The translations under genes and the position numbers were made by a program. DNA of 64,000 bases from Pseudonocardia acidicola (GTDB lineage: Bacteria; Actinomycetota; Actinomycetes; Mycobacteriales; Pseudonocardiaceae): NCBI RefSeq assembly GCF_012911935.1, contig NZ_JAAXLA010000036.1, forward strand, positions 1-64,000, read 5' to 3'. How positions within the stretch are numbered: position 1 is the first letter of the stretch; every line of letters begins with the position of its first letter. The notes under the pieces are model-generated. The model saw only the letters and a program-made list of their open reading frames with translations, had not been told where the DNA came from and did no database searches. Shown piece after piece: positions 52,908 through 61,777 of this stretch.

Positions 52908-53854
52908 CGGCCGTTGCCGCGGCGGGTCCGGGCGCCCAGCACCCGGACCAGTCCCGATAGCGCCACGGCGGCGCGGCGGCGGTTCGGGACGGACACCCGG
53001 CGGTGCAGCACGTGGTAACCGGCGTCGCGGACCTCGTCGAGGATTCCGCGGTAGAGCGTGAACGCGGACGCCACGCACGCCCGGGAGACCGGCTCGAGCA
53101 TCGCGATGCCGGGCTGGGCGCGCCGGTAGACCCCGTGGGTGCGAGCCACCAGATGGGCCAGGGCGCGCCGCACCCGGGGATCGGGGCGGCGGGTACGCCG
53201 GCACCACACCAGCAGCTCGCGGTCGACGCCGAACGCGGCGAGCTCGTCGGCGGGCAGGTAGACCCGGCCGCGGTCGAGGTCCTCTCCGACGTCGCGCAGG
53301 AAGTTGGTCAGCTGGAAGGCCACGCCGAGCGCGGCCGCGGGCGGCTCGGCCTCGGCGCGCGGGACCACGGTGCCCAGTACCGGCAGGACCTGCAGGCCGA
53401 TGACCGCGGCCGAGCCGTGCACGTAGCGGGCCAGGTCGTCGTAGGTAGGGTAGCCGGTGACGTGGGTGTCCATCCGCATGGACGCGAGGAAGTCGGCGAA
53501 GTGACGCCGGTCGATGCCGTAGCGCAGCGCGGTGTCGGCGACCGCGGCGAGGACCGGGTGCGTCGCCGGGCCGCCCCCCAGGGCCGTCTCCAGCTGTCCG
53601 GACAGCGCCTCGAGCTCCGCGGCCCGGTCGGCGACCGGGCGGCCGTCACCCAGGTCGTCGACGATCTCGTCGGCGTGCCGGGCGAACCCGTAGAGGGCGT
53701 GGATGGCGGGGCGGCGCTCCGGCGGGAGCAGCCGGGTGGCGAGGAAGTAGGTCCGGCCGTGGACGGCGTTCAGCTCCCGGCACGCGGCGTAGGCGGCTCG
53801 CAGCGCCGGGTCGTGGACGCCGGCTGCGTCGAGCTCAGCCGGCCCGCTCAGCAC
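52904..53854 (-). CDS. crtB: Phytoene/squalene synthase family protein, probable phytoene synthase
   Basis: Head-to-head prenyl synthase (316 aa) joining two geranylgeranyl diphosphates into phytoene. The two aspartate-rich motifs are [13 protein letters not shown] and [22 protein letters not shown] 53854 lies 20 bp inside the end of mptA, so it is translated together with it. idsA (GGPP source) and crtI (phytoene desaturase) in the same operon support phytoene rather than squalene. The 3' end overlaps that of the Rv2175c homologue. Confidence 0.9.
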   Translation of the reverse strand: MLSGPAELDAAGVHDPALRAAYAACRELNAVHGRTYFLATRLLPPERRPAIHALYGFARHADEIVDDLGDGRPVADRAAELEALSGQLETALGGGPATHPVLAAVADTALRYGIDRRHFADFLASMRMDTHVTGYPTYDDLARYVHGSAAVIGLQVLPVLGTVVPRAEAEPPAAALGVAFQLTNFLRDVGEDLDRGRVYLPADELAAFGVDRELLVWCRRTRRPDPRVRRALAHLVARTHGVYRRAQPGIAMLEPVSRACVASAFTLYRGILDEVRDAGYHVLHRRVSVPNRRRAAVALSGLVRVLGARTRRGNGR

Positions 53855-55535
53855 CGCTGCCGGCGGTCGCGACGTCCGAGGGGACGGGCGCCGGGGTCTC
53901 GGTGTCGGCCTTGCGGGTGCGCAGCTTGAGCGGATCCGGGTGCCGCAGCGAGACCGCGGCCAGGGTGCACAGCGCGGCGCACACCGCCAGGTAGCCCCAG
54001 TTGTACAGGGCCGCCTCGCCGCTGGGGTAGTAGACGATCACCAGCCACAGCGAGCCGAAGACCAGCCAGGACAAGGCCCGCGGGCTCCAGGCGACCATGG
54101 CCAGCAGTGCCATCCCCCAGCTGACGTACCAGGGCAGCGTGGCGGGGGAGAGCACGGCGACGGCGAACAGCACGATGCCGGCGCGGTGGATGGCGTCGGG
54201 CCCACCGTCGCGGGCCTTCCACCACTGGGTGACCGCGATGTAGAGCAGCACGATCGCGCCGATGATGCGGCCGACGTTGATGAACGGCTGCTTGGGCACA
54301 TCGGCGACGATGCTGACCAGGGTGTGTGTGAGCTCACCGGCTCCGGTGGGCAGCGACAGCCAGTTCACGATCATCGACGGGGCGCTCAGCGCGGGCAGCC
54401 AGCCCAGCCCGACCCCGGCGGCCACCGATGCCGCGGTGAAGACGACGAGGAACACGCCGAGGCCGGCGGCGCCGGCCTTGAGTACCCGCGCGGTCCGTGA
54501 CCCGGGGAGGTGGGCGGCCCAGATGAGCACGAGGAACGGCAGCGCCACACCGGCGCTGGCCTTGACCGCCATCGCGGCGGTGACGATCGCGATGCCGGTC
54601 GCGTGCCGGCCGCGCAGCGCGAACAGCGACCCGGCGGCGAGCAGCCCGACGACCAGCAGGTCGTTGTGTCCGCCGCCGACCATGTGGATGACCATGACCG
54701 GGTTGGCCACGGCGATCCACAGTGCGACCGGCACCCGGCCGCCGAGGCGGCGGGTCAGCTCGGGCAGTGCCCAGATCAGCAGCACGAGCCCCACGACGAG
54801 CAGCAGGCGCATGCCGATCACGCCGAGGATGATGTTGTTGCCGACGAGGGCGGCCATCCCCTTGGCCAGCAGGATGAACAGCGGGCCGTAGGGCGCCGGG
54901 GTGTCCTGCCAGAAGTAGTGCACGTTGTCGGTGAAGATCCCCGGCATCACCTCCGGGCCCACCGCGTACGGGTCGAACCCGGCAAGCGGCAGCGCGCCCT
55001 GGGCCAGGTAGCTGAACACGTCTCGGGTGAACAGCGGTGGGGAGACCAGCATCGGGGCCAGCCAGGCCGCCGACACGGTCAGCACCGCCCGGCCCCCGAC
55101 CCGGTGGGCCAGCACCTCCCGGCCCAGCCGCACCCAGGCCCAGGCCATCAACGCGACGCCGAGGTAGACCACCGCGACGGCCAGTTCGCGGCCGTGCCCG
55201 TAGCGCCAGAACCCGACCGCGCTGTTCGTGAGGATCGGGTCCCGAACCAGAACGCCGCCGGCGCCGAATCCCCCGATGACCATCAGCAGGGAGCCGAGCA
55301 GGCCGAGCAACAGCGGACCCGGCGGGGGGTCGCCGAGGCGGCTTCGCAACGTCCGCGGCGCAGCCCTGGGGGTGCGGCGCGCGGTGGCCCCGTCGTCGTG
55401 CGGGCCGGGGTCGGCGGGCCGGTGCACCGCCGTGTCCGACGCAGGTCCGCCGGCGTCGGCGGACGGCGTGGCAACCGGCGTCGTCCGCTCGGGTGACGCC
55501 GGTCTGGGGACCGGTGGTGAGGGCTGGGCGGTCAT
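53835..55535 (-). CDS. mptA: Polyprenyl-phosphomannose-dependent alpha-(1->6) mannosyltransferase MptA-like
   Basis: GT-C membrane mannosyltransferase (566 aa) with about 13 membrane segments, elongating the alpha-1,6-mannan backbone of lipomannan outside the membrane. Features: an Ala/Pro-rich N-terminal tail, a first loop with the acidic [19 protein letters not shown] motif used by GT-C enzymes, and [21 protein letters not shown] 55535 overlaps the crtI stop in an ATGA junction, which decides the start over ATG 55547. It corresponds to Rv2174. Substrate assignment rests on order and family. Confidence 0.9.
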   Translation of the reverse strand: MTAQPSPPVPRPASPERTTPVATPSADAGGPASDTAVHRPADPGPHDDGATARRTPRAAPRTLRSRLGDPPPGPLLLGLLGSLLMVIGGFGAGGVLVRDPILTNSAVGFWRYGHGRELAVAVVYLGVALMAWAWVRLGREVLAHRVGGRAVLTVSAAWLAPMLVSPPLFTRDVFSYLAQGALPLAGFDPYAVGPEVMPGIFTDNVHYFWQDTPAPYGPLFILLAKGMAALVGNNIILGVIGMRLLLVVGLVLLIWALPELTRRLGGRVPVALWIAVANPVMVIHMVGGGHNDLLVVGLLAAGSLFALRGRHATGIAIVTAAMAVKASAGVALPFLVLIWAAHLPGSRTARVLKAGAAGLGVFLVVFTAASVAAGVGLGWLPALSAPSMIVNWLSLPTGAGELTHTLVSIVADVPKQPFINVGRIIGAIVLLYIAVTQWWKARDGGPDAIHRAGIVLFAVAVLSPATLPWYVSWGMALLAMVAWSPRALSWLVFGSLWLVIVYYPSGEAALYNWGYLAVCAALCTLAAVSLRHPDPLKLRTRKADTETPAPVPSDVATAGSGAERAG

Positions 55536-57130
55536 GTCGGCGACCATGCTCGCACGGCCGGTGTCATGTGGGTGTCGGCACCCTGGGGGTGCCGCCCTCG
55601 GGAACGCCGGTCCGCGGGGCCGCCGGTGATGCGCCGGGCGGCGAGCCGCCCGGAGATGAGTACCGGGGGGATGCCGACGCCGGGGGTCGTGCCGCAGCCG
55701 GCGAGCACCACGTTGTCCAGGCCGCGGACCAGGTTCCGCGGCCGGAACGGCCCGGTCTGGGCGAACGTGTGCGCGGCGGAGAACGGGGTCCCCGCGGCGA
55801 GCCCGTCGGCCGCCCAGTCGGCCGGGGTGACCAGCCGGGAGACCTCGATGTCACCGGTCAGTCCGGCGAATCCGCGACGCTCGAGCACCCCGAGCATCTC
55901 GTCGCGGTAGGCCGGGCCGAGCCGTGGCCAGTCCAGCGGGGCGGCGTCGGTGTTCGGGCACGGTGCGAGGACGAACAGCAGGTCGGCGTCCGGCGGTGCG
56001 AGCCCGGGATCGGACGCCGTCGGGCGGGTGATGAGCAACGACGGGTCACTCATCAGGCGGCCCTGGTCGATGATCTCCGCGAAGGTGCGCTCCCACGCCG
56101 CGCCGAAGGAGATCGTGTGGTGTGCGAGCTCCGGACGGGCCCGGGTGATACCCGCGTGCAGCACCACGGCGCTGGGGGAGTAGCGCAGCGGGACGGCCCG
56201 GCGCGGGCGGCGACCGAGCAGCTCGTGCACCACCGGCAGGTCCGGGGTGAGGACGACGGCGTCGCAGGCCAGCCGTTCGGTGCCGGCGCCGCCGCCGTTG
56301 TGCGTGCCCACGTGCCGGACCGCGGTGACCCGGCCGGCGCGGCGCTCCAGGCCGCTCGCCGAGCGTCCGTAGACGATCTGCGCACCGGCCGCGACCGCTG
56401 CGTCGGCGAGGGCCTGTCCGACCGCCCGCATGCCGCCCCGCGGGAAGTACACCCCGGCCACGGTGTCCATGTAGGCGATCACGCCGTAGGCGCCCAGGGC
56501 CCGCTGCGGCGGCACACCGGCGTACAGCGCCTGGAACGAGAAGACTCGCCGCAGCCGCTCGTCGGGCAGCAGCCGGGCCACCTTCGGCCCCAGCCGGCCG
56601 AACCCGCCGAGCGCGGCCAGCCGGGCCAGGTCGGGGCCGACCAGGTCGAACGGGCTGTCGAAGTTCGCCCCGATGAAGCGGTCGATCTCGGCCCGGTACA
56701 ACCGGGTCAGCCAGTCGCGCAGGCTGACGTAGCCCGCGGCCGCAGCCGGGCCGCAGGTGCGGCGGACCTCGGCCTCCATCGCCGCGGCGTCGGTGTGCAC
56801 GTCGATGGTCGAGCCGTCGGCGAACCGGGCCCGGTAGGCCGGGTCCAGCGCGATCAGGTCGAGCCGGTCGGTCAGCGACTCGCCGACCGCGGCCAGTGCC
56901 TCGTCGAGCAGCTCGGGCATGGTCAGCACGGTCGGCCCGGTGTCCACCCGGTAGGTGCCCGACGGGCCGTCCAGGTCGAGCCGGCCGGCCCGGCCCCCGG
57001 GGTGGTCCCCGCGTTCGACGACGGTGACCCGGCGGCCCGCGCCGAGCAGGTGCAGGGCCGCTGAGAGCCCGGAGAGCCCGGCGCCCACGACCACCACGTG
57101 GTCGGTCCGGCCGGGGACGGTCCGCGTCAC
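55532..57130 (-). CDS. crtI: Phytoene desaturase
   Basis: FAD-dependent desaturase (532 aa) producing lycopene or a related polyene from phytoene. N-terminal dinucleotide-binding VVVVGAGLSGLSAALHLLGAG (residues about 12-32), RVDTGPTVLTMPELL, and the C-terminal carotenoid-oxidase signature NVVLAGCGTTPGVGIPPVLISG. GTG 57130 start; its stop overlaps mptA. Together with idsA and crtB it gives a lycopene-type pathway; no cyclase or glycosylase is seen here. Confidence 0.94.
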   Translation of the reverse strand: MTRTVPGRTDHVVVVGAGLSGLSAALHLLGAGRRVTVVERGDHPGGRAGRLDLDGPSGTYRVDTGPTVLTMPELLDEALAAVGESLTDRLDLIALDPAYRARFADGSTIDVHTDAAAMEAEVRRTCGPAAAAGYVSLRDWLTRLYRAEIDRFIGANFDSPFDLVGPDLARLAALGGFGRLGPKVARLLPDERLRRVFSFQALYAGVPPQRALGAYGVIAYMDTVAGVYFPRGGMRAVGQALADAAVAAGAQIVYGRSASGLERRAGRVTAVRHVGTHNGGGAGTERLACDAVVLTPDLPVVHELLGRRPRRAVPLRYSPSAVVLHAGITRARPELAHHTISFGAAWERTFAEIIDQGRLMSDPSLLITRPTASDPGLAPPDADLLFVLAPCPNTDAAPLDWPRLGPAYRDEMLGVLERRGFAGLTGDIEVSRLVTPADWAADGLAAGTPFSAAHTFAQTGPFRPRNLVRGLDNVVLAGCGTTPGVGIPPVLISGRLAARRITGGPADRRSRGRHPQGADTHMTPAVRAWSPT

Positions 57131-57149
57131 CGTTGCGTCAACCCCTGTC

Positions 57150-58289
57150 TCAGCTGCGGCGCCGGGTGGCCGTGACGGCCAGCTCGGCCAGCCGGGACGC
57201 CGCCGGCTCGGTGATCTCGGCGGTGCTCAGCGCATCGAGCGCGGCGCCGGTCAGTCCGGCGATGCGCTGCTCCACGGCCTGCACGGCGCCCAGCTCCAGG
57301 AGCAGGTCGCGGATCCGGTCCACGGAATCGGCGTCGAGGTCGTGGTCGCCGATGGCGGAGGTGAGGGTGGCGTGGGCGGCGGTCGCGCCGCGCTCGGCCG
57401 CCCGCTCCAGGGCCAGCGCGACCAGCAGGGTGCGCTTGCCCTCCCTGAGGTCGTCGCCGGCGGGCTTGCCGGTGACCTCCGGGTCCCCGAAGACGCCGAG
57501 CAGGTCGTCGCGCAGCTGGAAGGCGACACCGATGTCGGCGCCGAAGCGGCGGTACGCACTGACCAGGGCGGGGTCCGCGTCGGCGATGGCCGCGCCCAGG
57601 TGCAGCGGCCGCTCCACGGTGTAGGCCGCGGTCTTGTAGCGGTCGATCTGCAGCGCGGCCCGGGGGGTGGTGTCGCCGGTGGCCTGGCCCAGCACGTCGA
57701 GGTACTGGCCGCCGAGGACCTCGGTGCGCATGGCCCGCCAGGGTTCGGCGGCGCGCCCGATCGCGGCGCCGGGCAGCCCGGCGCCCTGCAGCATGTCGTC
57801 GGCCCAGGCGAGCGCGAGGTCGCCGAGCAGGATCGCGGCGGCGGCGCCGAACCGGGCGGGCCGCCCGTGCCAGCCCGCATCGGCGTGCCGCCCGGCGAAC
57901 TCGACGTGCACGGTGGGGCGGCCGCGCCGGGTCGCGGAGGCGTCCATGAGGTCGTCGTGGACGAGGGCGCAGGCCTGCAGCAGCTCGAGTGCGCTGATCG
58001 CCCGCAGCACCGCGGGTGCCGTCTCGTTCTCCGGGTCCCCGCCGGCGCCGCGCCAGCCCCACCACGCGAACGTCGGCCGGATCCGCTTGCCGCCGCCGAG
58101 CACGAACGCGGTCAGCGCGCCGGTGGCCTCGCCGAAGGCGGGGTCGATGGCGGTCGCGTCGGCGCGGCGCCGGTCGAGGTACGAGGCGAGTGTCTCCTCG
58201 ACGCGGGCCGGCAACCGGTCGTCGTCGGGGTGGGGTGCGGACGATGCCGGCCGGGTCGTGCCGACCAGGTCGGCGCCCGTCGGGGCCAT
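57150..58289 (-). CDS. idsA: Polyprenyl diphosphate synthase, probable geranylgeranyl diphosphate synthase
   Basis: All-trans prenyltransferase (379 aa) extending allylic diphosphates with isopentenyl diphosphate. The first aspartate-rich motif is ACALVHDDLMDAS; the second is QLRDDLLGVFGD, a DDxxG variant common in actinobacterial enzymes. ATG 58289 has GAGGA 8 nt upstream. It is the first gene of the idsA-crtI-mptA-crtB operon and diverges from metF. Product length is inferred from the neighbouring crt genes. Confidence 0.94.
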   Translation of the reverse strand: MAPTGADLVGTTRPASSAPHPDDDRLPARVEETLASYLDRRRADATAIDPAFGEATGALTAFVLGGGKRIRPTFAWWGWRGAGGDPENETAPAVLRAISALELLQACALVHDDLMDASATRRGRPTVHVEFAGRHADAGWHGRPARFGAAAAILLGDLALAWADDMLQGAGLPGAAIGRAAEPWRAMRTEVLGGQYLDVLGQATGDTTPRAALQIDRYKTAAYTVERPLHLGAAIADADPALVSAYRRFGADIGVAFQLRDDLLGVFGDPEVTGKPAGDDLREGKRTLLVALALERAAERGATAAHATLTSAIGDHDLDADSVDRIRDLLLELGAVQAVEQRIAGLTGAALDALSTAEITEPAASRLAELAVTATRRRS

Positions 58290-58336
58290 CAGGCCGTCCT
58301 CGCCGGGCCGGAAACGGATGGAGAAGGCACGATCCG

Positions 58337-58342
58337 AGCCTA
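58337..58342 (-). promoter_or_regulatory. -10 box of the idsA-crtI-mptA-crtB operon
   Basis: TAGGCT on the minus strand predicts a start near 58330 and a leader of about 40 nt with an SD. The divergent metF promoter uses the same hexamer. Confidence 0.45.
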
Positions 58343-58381
58343 ATGGCGCAGCGGTGCTGCGGCGCGCCGACGGCCGGGCCG

Positions 58382-58387
58382 TAGGCT
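58382..58387 (+). promoter_or_regulatory. -10 box of a leaderless promoter (metF)
   Basis: TAGGCT ends 7 nt before GTG 58395; no SD is present. Confidence 0.5.
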
Positions 58388-58394
58388 CACCGGG

Positions 58395-59294
58395 GTGAAG
58401 GGCACCTCATCCGGGCGCGGAACGGTCACCGAGCGGATCACCGTGGATCGGCCGGTCTTCTCCGTCGAGTTCTTCCCACCCAAGGATGCCGCCGGCGAGG
58501 CCGAGCTGTGGCGCGCCATCCGCCGGCTCGAGCCGCTGGACCCGGCTTTCGTGTCGGTGACCTACGGGGCCGGCGGCTCCAGCCGGGATCGGACGATCCG
58601 GACGACGGCGCGGATCGCCGGCGACACCACGCTCGTCCCGATGGCCCACCTCACGGCGGTCTCGCACTCCGTGGCGGAGCTGCGCCACGTGATCGGCTCC
58701 TATGCCGCGGCCGGCATCCGCAACGTGCTCGCGGTGCGCGGTGATCCTCCCGGCGATCCGCTGGGCGAGTGGATCGCGCATCCGGAGGGCCTGACCTACG
58801 CCGACGAGCTGGTGCGGCTGGTTCGCAGCCTGGGTGACTTCTGCGTCGGCGTCGCGGCGTTCCCCTACGGCCACCCGCGCTCACCCGACGCCGACTCCGA
58901 CCTGCAGCGACTGGTCGCCAAGATCCGGGCCGGCGCCGACTTCGCGATCAGCCAACTGTTCCTGGAGCCGGAGGGCTTCCTGCGGTTGCGCGACCGGCTC
59001 GCCGAGGCGGGCTGCGAGGTGCCGCTGCTGCCCGGGATCATGCCGCTGACCACGCTGCGCACCCTGCGCCGCGGCCCCGAGCTGTCCGGTGCCCCGCTGC
59101 CCCCGGACCTCGTCGCCCGGCTCGAGCGGTTCGCCGACGACCCCGCGTCGTTCCGCGCGGCCGGGATGGATGTGACGGCGGAGCTGTGCGGGAAGTTGCT
59201 CGCCGAGGGGGTGCGCGGGCTGCACTTCTACACCCTGAACCGCTCCACCGCGACGGTGGAGCTGGTGCAGCGGCTGGGGCTCGCGCAGCGCTGA
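58395..59294 (+). CDS. metF: Methylenetetrahydrofolate reductase
   Basis: Reduces 5,10-methylene-THF to 5-methyl-THF for methionine synthesis (299 aa). Conserved blocks: VFSVEFFPPKDAAGEAELW, FVSVTYGAGGSSRDRTI, HLTAVSHS, NVLAVRGDPPGDP, and GADFAISQLFLEPEGFLRL. The length and blocks fit the MTHFR family and the position equals Rv2172c. Leaderless start. An alternative in-frame GTG (58428) would begin nearer the conserved core. Confidence 0.95.
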   Translation: MKGTSSGRGTVTERITVDRPVFSVEFFPPKDAAGEAELWRAIRRLEPLDPAFVSVTYGAGGSSRDRTIRTTARIAGDTTLVPMAHLTAVSHSVAELRHVIGSYAAAGIRNVLAVRGDPPGDPLGEWIAHPEGLTYADELVRLVRSLGDFCVGVAAFPYGHPRSPDADSDLQRLVAKIRAGADFAISQLFLEPEGFLRLRDRLAEAGCEVPLLPGIMPLTTLRTLRRGPELSGAPLPPDLVARLERFADDPASFRAAGMDVTAELCGKLLAEGVRGLHFYTLNRSTATVELVQRLGLAQR

Positions 59295-59311
59295 TCCCCG
59301 CCTGGTCCGGA

Positions 59312-59348
59312 GCTGATCCGGGCCGCCCGCCGGGCGGCCCGGATCAGC
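59312..59348. terminator. Bidirectional hairpin between metF and the LppM-like gene
   Basis: Perfect 18-bp arms 59312-59329 and 59331-59348 flank C 59330; the inner base pairs must open to form a loop. The right arm contains the stop codon of the lipoprotein gene on the minus strand. Confidence 0.85.
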
Positions 59349-60060
59349 GGATCGACCGGGTGAGCGGAGGATTGCGGGTCCGCCGCGCCATCACCACGAC
59401 CGCGCCCGCGGCCACCGCGACGAGCGCTCCGAGGCCCAGCGTCCAGCTCACCGGGGACGGTGCGTTCGGGTCGGGGTAGGCCACCGTCGCGCTGATGTCC
59501 CCGACCTCGCCGGGGGTGAACGTCCAGCTGATGGTGCCGGACTCGGCGTCGCCGTTGGTGTCGATCACCTGGCCGGGGAAGCTGATCTTGAGCTGGAAGT
59601 CGGCCTTGTCCACCGGGACCGTGGTGAGGTCGACCTTGCCGCTGACCTGCACCCGGTTGCCGGCCCGGTGCAGGGTCAGCTGGGACCGGTCACCGGCCGG
59701 TCCGGCCGCCCCGGTCAGCGTCGAGACCTGGTCGAAGGTCAGGCCGGAGAAGCGCAGCAGCGAGCCGGTGTAGCCGTCCTGGCGGTACGTGGAGACGTCG
59801 ACGTCGCCGGCGAGCGCCGGCGGGACGGTGATCTGCGGCCCCTTGTCGTCCGGGCCCTTCTCCGGCGTGGCCACCACGATCTCCCCGACCACGGTGTCGT
59901 CGGGCTGCACCGCGAGCGCGGTGCGGACCCGTGCGCAGCCGCCGAGCAGCGTCCCGACCAGGAGTACCGCCAGCATCAGCAGCGGCACTGCGCGCCGGCG
60001 GGTGGCCGCACGGGGGCGCCGGTGCGGGGCGTGGGGGAGCGGGGACGACATGGTCGTCAT
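59344..60060 (-). CDS. LppM-like membrane-anchored lipoprotein
   Basis: Protein of 238 aa with an N-terminal signal and lipobox LGGC (near residue 42), an extracytoplasmic domain of about 165 residues (DDTVVGEIVVATPEKG to TISWTFTPGEVGDISATVAY), and a C-terminal membrane helix (WTLGLGALVAVAAGAVVVMA) with a basic end. It matches Rv2171 (lppM) in position and layout; Mtb LppM is linked to phagosome interaction. Start uncertain: ATG 60060 or ATG 60051. Confidence 0.78.
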   Translation of the reverse strand: MTTMSSPLPHAPHRRPRAATRRRAVPLLMLAVLLVGTLLGGCARVRTALAVQPDDTVVGEIVVATPEKGPDDKGPQITVPPALAGDVDVSTYRQDGYTGSLLRFSGLTFDQVSTLTGAAGPAGDRSQLTLHRAGNRVQVSGKVDLTTVPVDKADFQLKISFPGQVIDTNGDAESGTISWTFTPGEVGDISATVAYPDPNAPSPVSWTLGLGALVAVAAGAVVVMARRTRNPPLTRSIR

Positions 60061-60109
60061 CGTGCCATCGGTGGCGGCCGTCACCGGCCACCGAGCCGCG
60101 CAGGCGCCG

Positions 60110-60715
60110 TCACCGTGTCGTGGCGTCTGCGGGGTTCGGGGCCGGGCCGGGCAACGGCAGCTCGCGGCCGAGGACCGCGAACGGGCGGGTGTCGCCGGTG
60201 AACCGGTGGTCCCGCAGCACGTCGCGGAAGCCCGTCCGCCGGTAGAGCCGCCAGGCGCGGCCGGGCGGGCGGTGCCCGTACTCCGGGGTGGACAGCAGGA
60301 CCCGGCTGCGGCCGGTGTCGGCCAGCAGCGCCCGGAGCAGGCCCTCGCCGAGCCGTGCGCCCTGCGCGTCCGGACGCACGTGCAGCTCGGTGAGTTCGAA
60401 GTAGTCGGTCAGCCAGGCCTGCTCGTCCGGACCGGCGGCGCGCAGCCCGCGACGGACCTCCTCGTACCACCACTGCCCGGGTGCGCCTCCGTAGCCGTAG
60501 GCGATGCCGATCAGCGAGCCCGCCGGATCCAGCCAACCGACCGCGCGCCACCCGGGGCGGCGGGTGTGCTCCAGCCACAGCGTGCGGCGCTGCCGGGCGG
60601 TGCCGGGCGGGTAGCCCATCGCCGCGACGTAGACGTTCAGTGCCTCGCCCAGCCGGTCGGACAGGTCGCCGGCGGTCAGCGCGACCAGCCGGTTGCGGGG
60701 CGGTGCGGCGGTCAT
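60110..60715 (-). CDS. GNAT-family N-acetyltransferase
   Basis: Acetyltransferase of 201 aa. The core contains the strand with AVGWLDPAGSLIGIAYGYGG, the acetyl-CoA loop ELHVRPDAQGARLGEGLLRALL (the Q/RxxGxG/A motif as AQGARLGEG), and the final beta strand before RLYRRTGFRDV. It sits at the position of Rv2170. Substrate unknown. ATG 60715 is used; no strong ribosome binding site is visible. Confidence 0.85.
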   Translation of the reverse strand: MTAAPPRNRLVALTAGDLSDRLGEALNVYVAAMGYPPGTARQRRTLWLEHTRRPGWRAVGWLDPAGSLIGIAYGYGGAPGQWWYEEVRRGLRAAGPDEQAWLTDYFELTELHVRPDAQGARLGEGLLRALLADTGRSRVLLSTPEYGHRPPGRAWRLYRRTGFRDVLRDHRFTGDTRPFAVLGRELPLPGPAPNPADATTR

Positions 60716-60979
60716 CGCGGGCCCCGTCCGGTGCGTCGGGCCAGGTGCGCCCGGCCGCCGGCCGTGGCCCGCCGGCGTGTGCTCATCACCCGGACATCAC
60801 ACCACGTTTCGAGCGGCCCGGCGCACACCCCGGCCCGGACTTGACGTGGATGGCGGCGGCGCGATCTACTGGACCGCGTCGAACATGTGTTCGATCGATG
60901 GTCGGCTCGGCGGTGGGGTGGGGGAAGCGCCCCGCCGCCGGCCGGCCGGACTCCTCGTCCGTGAAAGGAGAGTGGTCAG

Positions 60980-61297
60980 GTGAGCGCGTTCACCCGCGTG
61001 TTCGGGGCGCGGCAGCCGACGCCGATCCAGGTGCGCTGGCTGGACGGCGAGCCCGTGGAGTTCCAGCGGCGCCCGGTGCGTCGCGGAGCGCGCTACCTGG
61101 TCACCGATGTGCAGGAACGGTGGATCGAGGAGTCGCCGTGGCCTTTTCCCTCGCCGAAGCCGATCGGTGGGGACCAGCTGCGCTGCTGGCGGGTGCTGGC
61201 CCGGTCCGCCGAGGAGCCGCAGGCGCCCGCCCGGGAGTTCGTGCTGCGGATGCGGTCCGGGCCCGGAGTGTGGGATCTGGTGCGGGTGGCGGAGTGA
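60980..61297 (+). CDS. DUF6504-like small protein
   Basis: Protein of 105 aa. The sequence RYLVTDVQERWIEESPWPFP and LRCWRVLARSAEEP, ending in VWDLVRVAE, matches small proteins I know as DUF6504 in actinobacteria, often found near Y-family polymerase genes. The distant dinB at the left edge is not close enough to argue linkage. GTG 60980 follows AAAGGAG at 9 nt. Confidence 0.72.
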   Translation: MSAFTRVFGARQPTPIQVRWLDGEPVEFQRRPVRRGARYLVTDVQERWIEESPWPFPSPKPIGGDQLRCWRVLARSAEEPQAPAREFVLRMRSGPGVWDLVRVAE

Positions 61298-61331
61298 CCG
61301 GGCAGGCCGGGCACGGAGGGGAGCTCACCGA

Positions 61332-61754
61332 ATGACCGCGACAGTGCCGATGACCACTACCGTGCGGCAGCCGGGTGCAGCTCCGCCGTCCCGGGCGGCC
61401 CTCGGGCTGCTCCGGCAGGCCGCCGGGTGCCTGGCCGACGGGCACCGGGCGACCGATCCGCTGCTGCGCTACCCGGCGGCCTACCTGGCTGCGCTGCGGG
61501 CGGCCGCGGCGGTGCTGGCCGTGCGGGCCCGGCCGCGGCCCAAGCGCGGCGCGTCCCGCAACGTGTGGCAGCTGCTGGCCGAGGTGGCCCCGGAGCTGGG
61601 GGAGTGGGCGGCCTTCTTCGCGTCCTGCTCGGACACCCGGGCGGCCGCAGAGGCGGGCATCGCACGACTGGTCAGCCGCCGCGAGGCCGACGACTTGCTG
61701 CGACAGTCCGAGCAGTTCGTCGGGATCGTGCGAAACATGGTGCCGGTTCGGTGA
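61332..61754 (+). CDS. SAV_6107-type HEPN domain protein
   Basis: All-helical protein of 140 aa resembling the SAV_6107 HEPN family: helices around SRAALGLLRQAAGCLADG, RYPAAYLAALRAAAAVLAV, NVWQLLAEVAPELGEWAAFFA and LRQSEQFVGIVRNMV. The RxxxxH motif of catalytic HEPN ribonucleases is not visible. ATG 61332 has GAGGGGAG upstream. It follows the DUF6504 gene by 34 bp, probably co-transcribed. Function unknown. Confidence 0.77.
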   Translation: MTATVPMTTTVRQPGAAPPSRAALGLLRQAAGCLADGHRATDPLLRYPAAYLAALRAAAAVLAVRARPRPKRGASRNVWQLLAEVAPELGEWAAFFASCSDTRAAAEAGIARLVSRREADDLLRQSEQFVGIVRNMVPVR

Positions 61755-61777
61755 ACCGGCGGGCCGGCAGCGGCGGG

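Noticed and set aside
60980-61754. HEPN toxin-antitoxin pair (DUF6504 plus HEPN gene)
   Set aside because: The HEPN protein lacks the RxxxxH ribonuclease motif and the neighbour has no nucleotidyltransferase signature.
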